Assembly (NCBI GenBank): GCA_017893485.1
Contig: CM030360.1
Coordinates: 17,097,971-17,161,970, forward strand
DNA: 64,000 bases
Reading direction: 5' to 3'
DNA from: Hemerocallis citrina
Lineage: Eukaryota; Streptophyta; Magnoliopsida; Asparagales; Asphodelaceae
In this document: piece after piece, positions 33,690-46,900 of the stretch
Position numbering within the stretch: position 1 is the first letter of the stretch
How the letters are laid out: the number at the start of each line of letters is the position of its first letter
The notes under the pieces: generated by a model
The model's input: only the letters and a program-made list of their open reading frames with translations
Told to the model about the DNA's origin: nothing
Database searches by the model: none
Translations under genes and position numbers: made by a program

Positions 33690-33945
33690 AGCGGCGAATA
33701 TTCCCCGGCATTTTACTAGTAGCGCCGGGGTAGGGAGCGAATAGGAATTGGGCGCCAGATGGGATGGTTATACACCGGCGGTCGATTTAAAATGCCGGTC
33801 AATCTTCGTATTCACCGGCGTTTTATTTAGAAACGCCGGTGAAGCGTATTATTCACCGGCGTTTTGATAATAAACGCCGGTGAATATACGGACACATTCA
33901 CCGGCGTGACTAATTGAAACGTCGGTGAATAAGCTGCGATAAAAC
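33690..33945. repeat. CACTA left subterminal palindromes
   Basis: Repeated inverted units of CACCGGCGTTT-(about 9)-AAACGCCGGTG occur about four times, the first ones diverged (for example TTCCCCGGC, CACCGGCGGTC). In EnSpm such motifs bind the TNPA-type protein; that function here is inferred. Confidence 0.8.
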
Positions 33946-34146
33946 CCGCGAACCCTAATCCTTTGCTCGCCATTTTCCCAGACCCCCCCCCCCAAAAAAA
34001 GGGCGCTTCGTTTCCCTCCTTCCTCGCTCTACTTCCCGCGCGTTTGCCTCCGCCGCTTCGTTCTCTTCGACGGCCTTCGACCTTTCGAAATCGTCCCTTC
34101 TTCCCTTCGTCATTTTCGATTTCCCTCTTCCCTCTCTCTATTTGGA
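33946..34146 (+). promoter_or_regulatory. Probable 5' UTR exon of the CACTA transposase gene
   Basis: A GC- and pyrimidine-rich stretch, very different from its surroundings, ends TTTGGAG|GTGAAT, a possible donor. The next good acceptor before the transposase ATG is TTTCAG at 36814-36819. This implies a 2.7-kb 5' UTR intron that contains the first tandem array. An open frame at 33963-34151 is low-complexity and probably not translated. Confidence 0.45.
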
Positions 34147-34299
34147 GGTGAATCGGCGATCGCCCCGCTCTCTCTCTCTCTCTCCTACGCCCCCGCGCTC
34201 GTCGCCCCGCTCTCTCTCTCTCTCTTCGGTATCATCTTTTGATTTCCCTTATTTTTCAAAAAAAGAATGTTTTTTCAGATTATGCTTCTTGATTTTCTT

Positions 34300-36230
34300 A
34301 ACATGAATGGTTTAGTTGGGATGAAGAATGAATAGAAAAATATATGCTTAGATACTGGAAATTTTCATCTTCTTTTACTGTTAATGAAGTTTATTTCATG
34401 CATCTGATTGTCATATTGGTATGTTTTTTTGACCAAAATGGGTTCACTGTGAACTGAGGATGCTATAGGTACGTATGCCAAAATCCTCCGGCCGGATATG
34501 CACAACAATTGGGTTTTAGATTTAGTTGGGCACAGTGAATTAGTAGAGCAACATATAAGCTCAGATAATGGAAATTTTCATTTTAAGATACTGTTAAAGT
34601 TACCTGTTTGCCCTCGTTGGCATGATTTTTTAACAAAAAATGGGTTCACTTCCAAACTAAGTATGCTGCTAGCATACCCATTTTCTTTCACTGTTAATGA
34701 AGCTGATTTCATGCATCTGATTGTCTTCTTGGCATGCATGTTTTTTTGACCAAAATGGGTTCACTGTGAACTGAGGATGCTATAGCTGTATGCCAAAACC
34801 CTCTGGGTATTCACAACAATTGGGTTTTAGATTTAGTTGGGCTAAAGAAGTAGTAGAGCAACATATAAGCTCAGATAATGGAAATTTTCATTTTCAGATA
34901 CTGTTAAAGTAACCTGATTGCCATCTTAGGCATGATTTTTTAACCAAAAATGGGTACACTTCCAAACTAAATATGCTGCTAGCATCCTCATCTTCTTTTA
35001 CTGTTAGTGAAGCTTATTTTCATGCATCTGATTGTCATCTTGGCATGCATGTTTTTTGCCAACCAAAATGGGTTCACTGTGAACTGAGGATGGTATAGGT
35101 ACGTATGCCCAAAATCCTCCGGCCAGATATGCACAACAATTGGGTTTTAGATTTAGTTGGGCTAAAGAATTAGTAGAACAACATATACGCTCAGATAATG
35201 GAAATTTTCATTTTTTCAGATACTGTTAGATAACCTGATTGCCATCTTAGGCATGATTTTTTAACATAAAATGGGTATACTTCCAAACTTAGTATGCTGC
35301 TAGCATCCTCATCTTCTTTTATTGTTAGTGAAGCTTATTTTCATGCATCTGATTGTCATCTTGGCATGTTTTTTTGACCAAAATGGGTTCACTGTGAACT
35401 GAGGATGCTATAGGTACATATGCCAAAATCCTCCGGCCGGATATGCACAACAATTGGGTTTTAGATTTAGTTGGGCTAAAGAATTAGTAGAGCAACATAT
35501 ACGCTCAGATAATGGGTATTTTCATTTTCAGATACTGTTAGATAACCTGATTGCCATCTTAGGCATGATTTTTTAACCAAAAATGGGTACACTTCCAAAC
35601 TAAGTATGTTGCTAGCATCCTCATCTTTTTTTACTGTTAGTGAAGCTTATTTTCATGCATCTGATTGTCATCTTGGCATGTTTTTTTGACCAAAATGGGT
35701 TCACTGTGAACTGAGGATGGTATAGGTACGTATGCCAAAATCCTCCGGCCGGATATGCACAACAATTGGGTTTTAGATTTAGTTGGGCACAGTGAATTAG
35801 TAGAGCAACATATAAGCTCAGATAATGGAAATTTTCATTTTCAGATACTGTTAATGAAGCTGATTGCCATCTTAGGCATGATTTTTTAACAAAATGGGTT
35901 CACTTCCAAACTAAGTATGCTGCTAGCATCCTCATTTTCTTTTACTGTTAATGAAGCTTATTCCATGCATCTGATTGTCATTTTGGCATGTTTTTTTGAC
36001 CAAAATGGGTTCACTGTTAACTGAGGATGCTATAGCTGTATGCCAAAATCCTCCGGATATGTACAACAATTGGTTCACTCTGAAAAATATATGCTTACAT
36101 ACTGGACATTATCATTTTTCTTTTACTGTTAATGAAGATGATTTCATGCATCTGATTGGCATCTTGGCATGTTTTTTACCAAAATCCTCCAAATCTGTAC
36201 AAGATTTGGGCTGAACAAACCTCGTGCAGG
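34300..36230. repeat. Tandem array A of the ~315-bp CACTA satellite
   Basis: About six tandem copies occur, marked by ATGGAAATTTTCATTTT at about 34570, 34880, 35200, 35515 (variant) and 35826, with diverged edge copies near 34358 and 36101. Each unit also contains CCGGCCGGATATGCACAAC and GTTCACTGTGAACTGAGGAT, the latter a short palindrome. Spacing is about 310-320 bp. Confidence 0.9.
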
Positions 36231-36322
36231 TTTCTTTTGGCGCTACAAACATCAATGATTTAGTTGGGATGAAGAATTATTTTAGAAAAACTTATTAGTA
36301 GCCATATTAGTTTCTTTTGTTT

Positions 36323-36324
<2 letters not shown>

Positions 36325-36380
<56 letters not shown>
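36325..36380. repeat. (ATT)n microsatellite
   Basis: A nearly pure ATT run of about 56 bases lies between array A and the transposase gene. Confidence 0.95.
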
Positions 36381-36381
<1 letters not shown>

Positions 36382-36837
36382 GAGATAAGTAAGTGATTAT
36401 TAGTAGCCATGAACAGAATACCCTTTAGTTACAGCACGACGCGCTCATTATTCGGCCGATTCCTCTTCATCAGCAAAATACCCTTTACCATCATCATCTC
36501 CTTGAACGGAAAGCCAAATACAGGGGAGACTATAGTCGATTTTTTTTTACACTCGAACACAGGGTGTGCGATAAAATACCACTAAGGTGGTTGTGATAAT
36601 TTCCACAAAAGGTAGTTTAGGGTTATGTGAATAGAATAGATTGTGTTAAGATGTATTTTTTTTGTACATTTTTTGGAACCACAATTTCTTTATTTTACAG
36701 TTAAAGATTATATCGTTTATTTATTTGCAGCTAGGGATGGTTTTCAAATAGGTAAAATTTAATATACAAAATGCCTTTTACTGTTATTAGTATTTAATAT
36801 AACAAATTTTAATTTCAGATTGTGTGCTATTGTTATA

Positions 36838-39800
36838 ATGGATAGAAGTTGGATTAGTAAACCACGATTATCCAAGGAGTACCGTGATGGTATTAAAGAT
36901 TTTATTATCTTTGCCAAACGACATTCCCGTGATCCCAACCTAATCTTTTGTCCATGCCTCCGGTGTACAAATTGTATGCTGAGGACATGTGACGTAGTAC
37001 ATACACACTTGGTTGTCAACGGTTTTCTTCAAGGGTACACAAGGTGGTTTTGTCATGGAGAGGATCATACGTCAGCTCCTGTTCGTCCGGTTGTATTAGA
37101 AAATGAAGCTGAGCCCTTAGTGAACGAAGACTTAAGCGTTTCCGATGAGATGCATGCTTTGTTGCAAGATGCCATGGGGATTCATAATGTTCCTTTCCAC
37201 AATGATAACCCAACAACCCAAGTTCACAATGAGTCAACAGAAACAAACCAGATTGGTGGTGGGGTGGACGAGGAAATGTCTGGCCCCATCCCTGAAAATA
37301 ATAAGCAGCAAGAATCCTTCGCTAAGTTACTTGAAGATGCTAGTACTCCATTGTACCGCGATTGCACGAAATTTTCTAAATTCTCATTCATTGTCAGACT
37401 ATTTCAGATTAAATGTTTAAACGGGTGGTCTGCTAAGTCCTTCACTATGCTACTTGAATTGTTGAATGAAGCATTTCCTGAAATCTGTATTCCAAACTCA
37501 GCCTATAAAATCAAAAAATTCCTAAGTTCTTTCGATCTAGGATATGAGAAGATAGCAGCATGTCCAAATGACTGTATGCTTTTCACGAGTGGTAAGGAAG
37601 GTCTGGAGAATTGCGAAGTGTGTGGTTCTTCGAAATGGAAAGAAAGACCAAATCAAGACGAGGGAGCCAGTGGATCTACTAAGCGAAGTAGGAAAAAGAA
37701 GCCTGCCAAAATACTGCGTTACTTTCCTCTGATTCCTAGGCTACAAAGGTTGTTTATGTCTACGAAAACTTCTTCTGATATGAAATGGCATGCTGAAGGT
37801 CGCACTAATGATGGGATTCTTAGACATCCTGCTGATTCTCAATCTTGGAAAAAATTTGATGAAAGATATCCTGATTTTGCGGAAGATCCTCGAAATGTGA
37901 GACTTGGACTAGCTAGTGATGGTTTCAACCCTTTCAGGCAAATGAGTAGTACATACAGCATATGGCCAGTTGTGTTGATACCATACAATTTGCCGCCTTG
38001 GAAATGCATGAAGCAGTCCTCATTTATTTTGTCCATGATAGTTCCTGGACCGAAAAGTCCTGGAAATGATATAGATGTGTACCTACAACCATTAATAGAT
38101 GAACTTCAGAAGTTGTGGGTGGGTGTTCCAACCTATGATGCTGTGGCTAAAGAAACATTTTCTCTTCGGGCCGTGTTGTCTTGGACAATCAATGATTTTC
38201 CAGCATATGCAAATTTATCTGGATATAGTACTAAAGGACGTTATGCATGTCCATGTTGTGCTGACCAAACTAGTTCAAAGTGGTTGTACAATGGCAGAAA
38301 GTTTTGCTATATGGGTCATAGGAGATGGTTGCCTGACACACATATATTTCGGGCAGAGGCAGCGACATTTGATGGTACTCACGAGTGGGAACATGCTCCT
38401 GGGTCTTCTTCTGGTTCAGATATTTTGAGGCGGGTAGATGGTCATCAATTCAAATATGGAAAAGAACCAGAAGTCAGGACAAAGGGCAAGAAAAGGGCAA
38501 GGCCGGAGCAAGGTGAGGAGACCGATCTATATGGCGAAGATGAGGATCAAAACATGACGAGTTTAGGTGCATGGAAGAAGAAGAGTATTTTCTTCAAGTT
38601 TCCGTATTGGGAATTCAACTTATTGCGACATAATTTAGATGTGATGCATATCGGAAAAAATATTGGTGAAAATTTTATAGGAACAGTTATGGGAGATGAT
38701 CGGAAGACAAAGGACAATCTCAAGAGCCGACTTGATTTGAAGTCAATGGGCATCCGACATGAGTTGCACCCAGAAGAATTACCGAACGGGAAAGTACTCC
38801 TACCTCCTGCAATCTATTCAATGTCAAAATCGGAGTTGGAATTGTTTTGCAAAGTACTACTGGAACTTAAAGTCCCTGATGACTATTCTTCTAACATGGC
38901 AAGATGTGTCAACTTTAAAGAGAAGAGGCTTCAGGGTCTAAAGTCGCACGACTACCACATCCTAATGCAGGATCTCCTTCCTGTGGCCCTAAGGTCTTCA
39001 ATGTGTGAGCAAGTCACTACTGTCCTGAAAGATCTTTGTAGCATATATAAAGGTATTTGCTCAAGAATGCTTCGTGTTGAAGATCTGGACCAATTGGAGC
39101 AGCAGGCGGCATTGACACTTAGTAAAATGGAGATGATATTTCCTCCATCGTTCTTCACTATAATGATTCACTTGATAATCCACCTTGCTGGTGAAGCCAG
39201 AATCGGCGGTCCTGTTCACTATCGGTGGATGTACCCCATTGAGAGGTAAAAGAATTCATTCATCTTACGAAATTGAATTTTCAAAAGCTCATTTCTTTTA
39301 ATTCCATAATCCGCTCTAATTTATTAATTGTACATGTTCAGGTACCTATACCGGCTAAAGGGTTATGTGAAAAATAGAGCATATCCTGAAGGGTCAATAG
39401 CCCAGGAATATCTATCAGAGGAGTGCTCACATTTTTTTTTCCAGGTATTTACCGGGTGTGGAGACATCTTCTAGTAGACCACGTAGAAATCCAGACATTT
39501 CCAACCTTGATGGTGCTCAATATCTTTTTGATACCGCTGGAACTACTGTTGGTAAAGTTGATGCATTTGAGCTCGATAGCTTAGCTTGGGAACAGGCACA
39601 TCGATATGTGCTAGACCACCATGCATCAGTGGAAGCATTTCGAAAGTAAGTTGCTTTTGAATTTAAATCGAATACAGTGAAAACCGCGGAGTTCGATATT
39701 TTTGATACTTTTGTTATTCCTAATTTCAATTGCTTGTTTTTTAGCGAATTTGTCAGAGACATCAAACGAAGGGCTAGACCAAGAAGACTACCACCACGTG

Positions 39801-40609
39801 AACAAAACAAGTTGATGAATGAAAAATTTCATAAGTGGTTTGAATCTCATGTAGGTGAATTACAGTTATGCAAGTTAATCTTTATTATATCTACATTTTC
39901 TATGGTGCTGATACGATTTGCGCAAAATTAATAGGTACATTCTTTGGGTCCTGAAGGTGCGTCATCTGAAATACAAGTACTTGCCAAAGGTCCCTATCAG
40001 ATGGTCAAAAGATACGGAGGATACATATTCAATGGTTTTAGATTTCGTACTAAGGATCGTGAATGTAATTTGAAGTCTCAAAATAGTGGAATGGTAGTGA
40101 CGTCTAAGACTAGAAGTTATGCTTCCAAATCAGACACGAGGCCTGTAGATGGAGATCTCGACTACTATGGAGTGCTCACGGATATCATTGAGTTGAATTA
40201 TTTTGGCCATTTCCGTGTTGTCTTATTTCGTGGGGATTGGGCTGAGTTTGATAGGAATTTTGCTAACAACAAGGATAAGCTTGGCTTCACAGTTGTAAAT
40301 TTCTCAAAATTGATTCACATCGGTACACACATTAGCCATGAGCCATTTGTGTTTCCATCCCAAGTGCAACAAGTGTTCTACATTGAAGATCCAACCCTGT
40401 CAAAATCGTATGTGGCTCTCCCTATGCAACCAAGAGATGTATTCCTACTGGGCGATACTTCAGACGATGAAGACGGTGAAGTCATGAACAGTTACATTGC
40501 TTCTGAGTTTCCTGTGTTTGATGTAAACACAACCGATGTTGGAATTTGCGGGACTTGGCTCCGCAAGGATGGAGAAGAGGGCGATGTACTGGAAGATGTC
40601 GTATTGTAG
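36838..40609 (+). CDS. CACTA TNP2-type transposase
   Basis: Four exons fit: 36838-39245, 39342-39645, 39745-39850 and 39935-40609, all with GT-AG borders in phase. The N-terminus MDRSWISKPRLSKEY with FCPCLRCTNC and VNGFLQGYTRW is the transposase-associated domain (about residues 1-80). The TNP2 (Tnp_2) core follows, with HNLDVMHIGKNIGENFIGTV. Next come a DUF4218-type region (LMQDLLPVALRSS ... GGPVHYRWMYPIER) and, in the last exon, a DUF4216-type region (DYYGVLTDIIELNYFG). It ends with an acidic tail. The one visible break is in exon 2: a run of nine T near 39432 moves the frame before RYLPGVETSSSRPRRN, a net one-base shift. I chose ATG 36838, six codons into the open frame, because family members begin MDRSW. 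The enzyme would excise and insert the element. Confidence 0.9.
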
Positions 40610-40962
40610 TTTACATGATTTTCAATTGGGTTTATTATATGTCTGTAATTTTATGTCTTAAATCTTGTTGTAATATTATGTCTGTAATTTCGAATATGTT
40701 CATTGTGAATTTAATACACCGGTTTAATTATCTTTCTATTTTCTACTACTTGGTATTATTTACATTAAACTATGCTTAGTGTCATTTGAACCAAACTATC
40801 GTTGTAATTTAATCTGTTACAAATCTCATTTTTTTAATTTTTTTACAATTATGTTGGTTTGTTAATCCTACTAAAGTACAAATTTTATGATAGTTATTAT
40901 AAACATGTTATTAATTAAATTTGCATTTCTAAGGAAGTTATCGAATTCTTGATAGGTACAAC

Positions 40963-43900
40963 ATGCCGGGGCGTGAAAAGAGGGTAAATAAAAATGATGG
41001 CAACGAGAGCCATGGGGATGAGCAGCCACTAAATAATAGTGGCAGTCAAACATATGAGAGTGAGGGTAGCACGCCGCCCACTGTCAAAAAACATCGGTAA
41101 GTATTTAAATTGGTATTTTAAAAGAGATTATGGTCTTGAATGCATGAAAGACACGTACTAGTGTTTGTGAGTCTGCATTGTGGCTGTCGTCTATAAGCAT
41201 TTCGTCTATATTTCTTAAGTGGGCTGTAATTAGAAAGAAATGGCTGGAGTGGAGATCTGGAAACCCAAATAGAGACATCTCGTTTATTATAATCTATACT
41301 TATTGTTGGACCAACCCCCTCTTGCTGTTGTTGCTGATGTCTCTTTGTGTGCGTGTGTTGAAGAAAATGAAGGGATGAGAGAGAGTTGAGGAAAATGCCG
41401 CTATGTTAGCCTGGTGTATCCTCATTCTCTACCATCCCTCTTTCTGGCTCCATATATGGCTTCTATATTAAATAGGTTTCCTTCCACGATGACAGTCCGA
41501 AATACTACACTTGATATGAGCCCTGTTCATAGCTGCACCCTATTGCATACTCACAAACAACTAATACATGTCGTTCATGCATTGAATGACCAACCCCACT
41601 TTGGCACATAACATGGTGTAGATGACATTGTATGACCTGCAAACAAGGTTTGTTCAGCCGTGTTGTTGTTCTGATTTGGAGGATTTTGGTATGCTAGCAG
41701 CATACTTAGTTTGGAAGTGAACCCATTTTGGTTAAAAAATCATGCCAAAGATAGCAATCTGATGCATGAAATCAGCTTACTTTAACAGTATCTGAAAATG
41801 AAAATTTCCATAATCTGAGCATATATGTTTCTTTAACAGTGACTGTGAACAATTGTTCTTAATTGGGCTGTGATTAGAAAGAGACGAGTTGGAGTGGAGA
41901 TCTGGAAACCCATATAGAGACATCTTGTTCATAATAATTTATTATTATTGTTGTTCTTGTCGCTCTTGCTATTGTTGCTGATGTCTCTATGTGTTCGTGT
42001 GCTGAAGGGAAAGAAGGGATGAGAGAGAGAGATGAGGAAAATGCCGCTATGTTAGCCTGGTGTATCCTCATTCTCTACCATTCCTCTTTCTGGCTTCTAT
42101 ATTTGGTTTCCTTCCAAGATGACAATTCCTTAAAACTACACTTGATATGAGTCCTATTCGTATTTTTCTTCAATGAAGAATTGATCTATGACTACAATCT
42201 CCATTCAAATCTCAATTAGCAACATATAAGCTCAGATACTGGAAATTTTCATTTTAAGATACTGTTAAAGTAACCTGATTGCCATCTGTGGCATGATTTT
42301 TTAACCAAAAATGGGTTCACTTCCAAACTCAGTATGCTGCTAGCATCTGATTGTTCTTTCACTATTAATGAAGCTGATTTCATGCATCTGATTGTCTTCT
42401 TGGCATGCATGTTTTTTTTACCAAAATGGGTACACACTGTGAACTGAGGATGCTATAGGTACGAATGCCAAAATCCTCCAGCCGGATATGCACAACAATT
42501 GGATTTTAGATTTGGTTGGGCTAAAGAAGTAGTAGAGCAACATATAAGCTCAGATACTGGAAATTTTCATTTTAAGATACTGTTAAAGTAACCTGATTGC
42601 CATCTGTGGCATGATTTTTTAACCAAAAATGGGTTCACTTCCAAACTCAGTATGCTGCTAGAATTTGATTGTTCTTTCACTGTTAATGAAGCTGATTTCA
42701 TGCATCTGATTGTCTTCTTAGCATGCATGTTTTTTTGACCAAAATGGGTACACACTGTGAACTGAGGATGCTATAGGTACGTATGACAAAACCCTCCGGC
42801 CGGATATGCACAACAATTGGATTTTAGATTTAGTTGGGCTAAAGTAGTAGAGCAACATATAAGCTCAGGTACTGGAAATTTTCATTTTAAGATACTGTTA
42901 AAGTAACCTGATTGCCATCTGTGGCATGATTTTTTAACGAAAAATGGGTTCACTTCCAAACTCAGTATGCTGCTAGCATGTCCATTTTCTTTCACTGTTA
43001 ATGAAGCTGATTTCATGCATCTGATTGTCTTCTTGGCATGCATGTTTTTTTTACCAAAATGGGTACACACTGTGAACTGAGGATGCTATAGGTACGTATG
43101 CCAAAACCCTCCGGCCGGATATGCACAACAATTGGATTTTAGATTTAGTTGGGCTAAAGAAGTAGTAGAGCAACATATAAGCTCAGATACTAGAAATTTT
43201 CATTTTAAGATACTGTTAAAGTAACCTGATTGCCATCTGTGGCATGATTTTAAACCAAAAATGGGTTCACTTCCAAACTCAGTATGTTGCTAGCATGTCC
43301 ATATTCTTTTACTGTTAGTGAAGCTTATTTTCATGCATCTGATTGTCATCTTGGCATGCATGTTTTTTGCCAACCAAAATGGGTTCACTGTGAACTGAGG
43401 ATGGTATAGGTACGTATGCCAAAATCCTCCGGCCGGATATGCACAACAATTGGATTTTAGATTTGGTTGGGCTAAAGAAGTAGTAGAGCAACATATAAGC
43501 TCAGATACTGGAAATTTTCATTTCAAGATACTGTTAAAGTAACCTGATTGCCATCTGTGGCATGATTTTTTAACCAAAAATGGGTTCACTTCCAAACTGA
43601 GTATGCTGCTAGCATCTGATTGTTCTTTCACTGTTAATGAAGCTGATTTCATGCATCTGATTGTCTTCTTGGCATGCATATTTTTTTGACCAAAATTGGT
43701 ACACACTGTGAACTGAGGATGCTATAGGTACGTATGCCAAAACCCTCCGGCCGGATATGCACAACAATTGGATTTTAGATTTAGTTGGGCTAAAGAAGTA
43801 GTAGAGCAACATATAAGCTCAGGTACTGGAAATTTTCATTTTAAGATACTGTTAAAGTAACCTGTTTGCCATCTGTGGCATGATTTTTTAACGAAAAATG

Positions 43901-46900
43901 GGTTCACTTCCAAACTCAGTATGCTGCTAGCATGTCCATTTTCTTTCACTGTTAATGAAGCTGATTTCATGCATCTGATTGTCTTCTTGGCATGCATGTT
44001 TTTTTTACCAAAATGGGTACACACTGTGAACTGAGGATGCTATAGGTACGTATGCCAAAACCCTCCGGCCGGATATGCACAACAATTGGATTTTAGATTT
44101 AGTTGGGCTAAAGAAGTAGTAGAGCAACATATAAGCTCAGATACTGGAAATTTTCATTTTAAAATACTGTTAAAGTAACCTGATTGCCATCTGTGGCATG
44201 ATTTTTTAACCAAAAATGGGTTCACTTCCAAACTCAGTATGCTGCTAGCATGTCCATTTTCTTTTACTGTTAGTGAAGCTTATTTTCATGCATCTGATTG
44301 TCATCTTGGCATGCATGTTTTTTGCCAACCAAAATGGGTTCACTGTGAACTGAGGATGGTATAGGTACGTATGCCAAAATCCTCCGGCCGGATATGCACA
44401 ACAATTGGATTTTAGATTTGGTTGGGCTAAAGAAGTAGTAGAGCAACATATAAGCTCAGATACTGGAAATTTTCATTTTAAGATACTGTTAAAGTAACCT
44501 GATTGCCATCTGTGGCATGATTTTTTAACCAAAAATGGGTACACTTCCATACTAAGTATGCTGCTAACATCCTCATCTTCTTTTACTGTTAGTGAAGCTT
44601 ATTTTCATGCATCTGATTGTCATCTTGGCATGCATGTTTTTTGCCAACCAAAATGGGTTCACTGTGAACTGAGGATGGTATAGGTACGTATGCCAAAATC
44701 CTCCGGCCGGATATGCACAACAATTGGATTTTAGATTTGGTTGGGCTAAAGAAGTAGTAGAGCAACATATAAGCTCAGATACTGGAAATTTTCATTTTAA
44801 GATACTGTTAAAGTAAACTGATTGCCATCTGTGGCATGATTTTTTAACCAAAAATGGGTTCACTTCCAAACTCAGTATGTTGCTAGCATATCTGATTGTT
44901 CTTTCACTGTTAATGAATCTGATTTCATGCATCTGATTGTCTTCTTGGCATGCATGTTTTTTTGACCAAAATGGGTTCACTGTGAACTGAGGATGCTATA
45001 GGTACGTATGCCAAAATCCTCCGGCCGGATATGCACAACAATTGGATTTTAGATTTGGTTGGGCTAAAGAAGTAGTAGAGCAACATATAAGCTCAGATAC
45101 TGGAAATTTTCATTTCAAGACACTGTTAAAGTAACCTGATTGCCATCTGTGGCATGATTTTTTAACCAAAAATGGGTTCACTTCCAAACTCAGTATGCTG
45201 CTAGCATCTGATTGTTCTTTCACTGTTAATGAAGCTGATTTAATGCATCTGATTGTCTTCTTGGCATGCATGTTTTTTTGACCAAAATGGGTTCATTGTG
45301 AACTGAGGATGCTATAGGTACGTATGCCAAAATCCTCCGGCCGGATATGCACAACAATTGGATTTTAGATTTGGTTGGGCTAAAGAAGTAGTAGAGCAAC
45401 ATATAAGCTCAGATACTGGAAATTTTCATTTCAAGATACTGTTAAAGTAACCTGATTGCCATCTGTGGCATGATTTTTTAACCAAAAATGGGTTGACTTC
45501 CAAACTCAGTATGCTGCTAGCATCTGATTGTTCTTTCACTGTTAATGAAGCTGATTTCATGCATCTGATTGTCTTCTTGGCATGCATGTTTTTTTGACCA
45601 AAATGGGTTCACTGTGAACTGAGCATGCTATAGGTACGTATGCCAAAATCCTCCGGCCGGATATGCACAACAATTGAATTTTAGATTTAGTTGGGCCAAA
45701 GAAGTAGTAGAGCAACATATAAGCTCAGATACTCGAAATTTTCATTTTAAGATACTGTTAAAGTAACCTGATTGCCATCTGTGGCATGATTTTTTAACCA
45801 AAAATGGGTTCACTTCCAAACTAAGTATGCTGCTAGCATCCCCATTTTCTTTCACTGTTAATGAAGCTGATTTCATGCATCTGATTGTCTTCTTGGCATG
45901 CATGTTTTTTTGACCAAAATGGGTTCACTGTGAACTGAGGATGCTATAGCTGTATGCCAAAACCCTCCGGGTATTCACAACAATTGGGTTTTAGATTTAG
46001 TTGGGCTAAAGAAGTAGTAGAGCAACATATAAGCTCAGATAATGGAAATTTTCATTTTCAGATACTGTTAAAGCAACTGATTGCCACCTTAGGCATGATT
46101 TTTTAACCAAAAATGGGTACACTTCCAAACTAAGTATGCTGCTAGCATCCTCATCTTCTTTTACTGTTAGTGAAGCTTATTTTCATGCATCTGATTGTCA
46201 TCTTGGCATGCATGTTTTTTTGCCAACCAAAATGGGTTCACTGTGAACTAAGGATGGTATAGGTACGTATGCCTAAAATCCTCCGGCCGGATATGCACAA
46301 CAATTGGGTTTTAGATTTAGTTGGGCACTGTGAATTAGTAGAGCAACATATAAGCTCAGATAATGGAAATTTTTATTTTTTCAGATACTGTTAATGAAGC
46401 TGATTGCCATCTTTGGCATGATTTTTTAACAAAAAATGGGTTCACTTCCAAACTAAGTATGCTGCTAGCATCCTAATTTTCTTTCACTGTTAATGAAGCT
46501 TATTTCATTAAGATCCAGGATGGCAAATTTTGATTCGGCTGTGATTGGATTGTTTAGTGGCTGTTGTCTATTTTCTTAATTGGGCTGTGATTAGAAAAAG
46601 AGGGCTCGAGTGGAGATCTGGAAACCTATATGAGACATCTTGTTCATAATAATTTATTATTATTGTTGTTCTTGTCGCTCTTGCTGTTGTTGCTGATGTC
46701 TCTTTGTGTTCGTGTGCTGAAGGGAAACAAGGGATGAGAGAGAGATGAGGAAAATGCCGCTATGTTAGCCTGGTGTATCCAAAGTCTCTACCATTCTTCT
46801 TTCTGTTTTCATTTCTGGCTTCTATATTTGGTTTCCTTCCACGATGACAGTTCCCTAAAAATACATTTGATATGAGCCCTATCTTATTTTTTTTATTTTT

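Noticed and set aside
33690..33945. CRISPR-like spaced repeats
   Set aside because: Plant nuclear DNA, palindromic units without conserved unique spacers; they are CACTA subterminal repeats.
33963..34151. Open frame of 62 codons in the GC-rich CACTA leader
   Set aside because: Low-complexity Pro/Phe/Ser composition in a pyrimidine-rich stretch; better explained as a 5' UTR exon.
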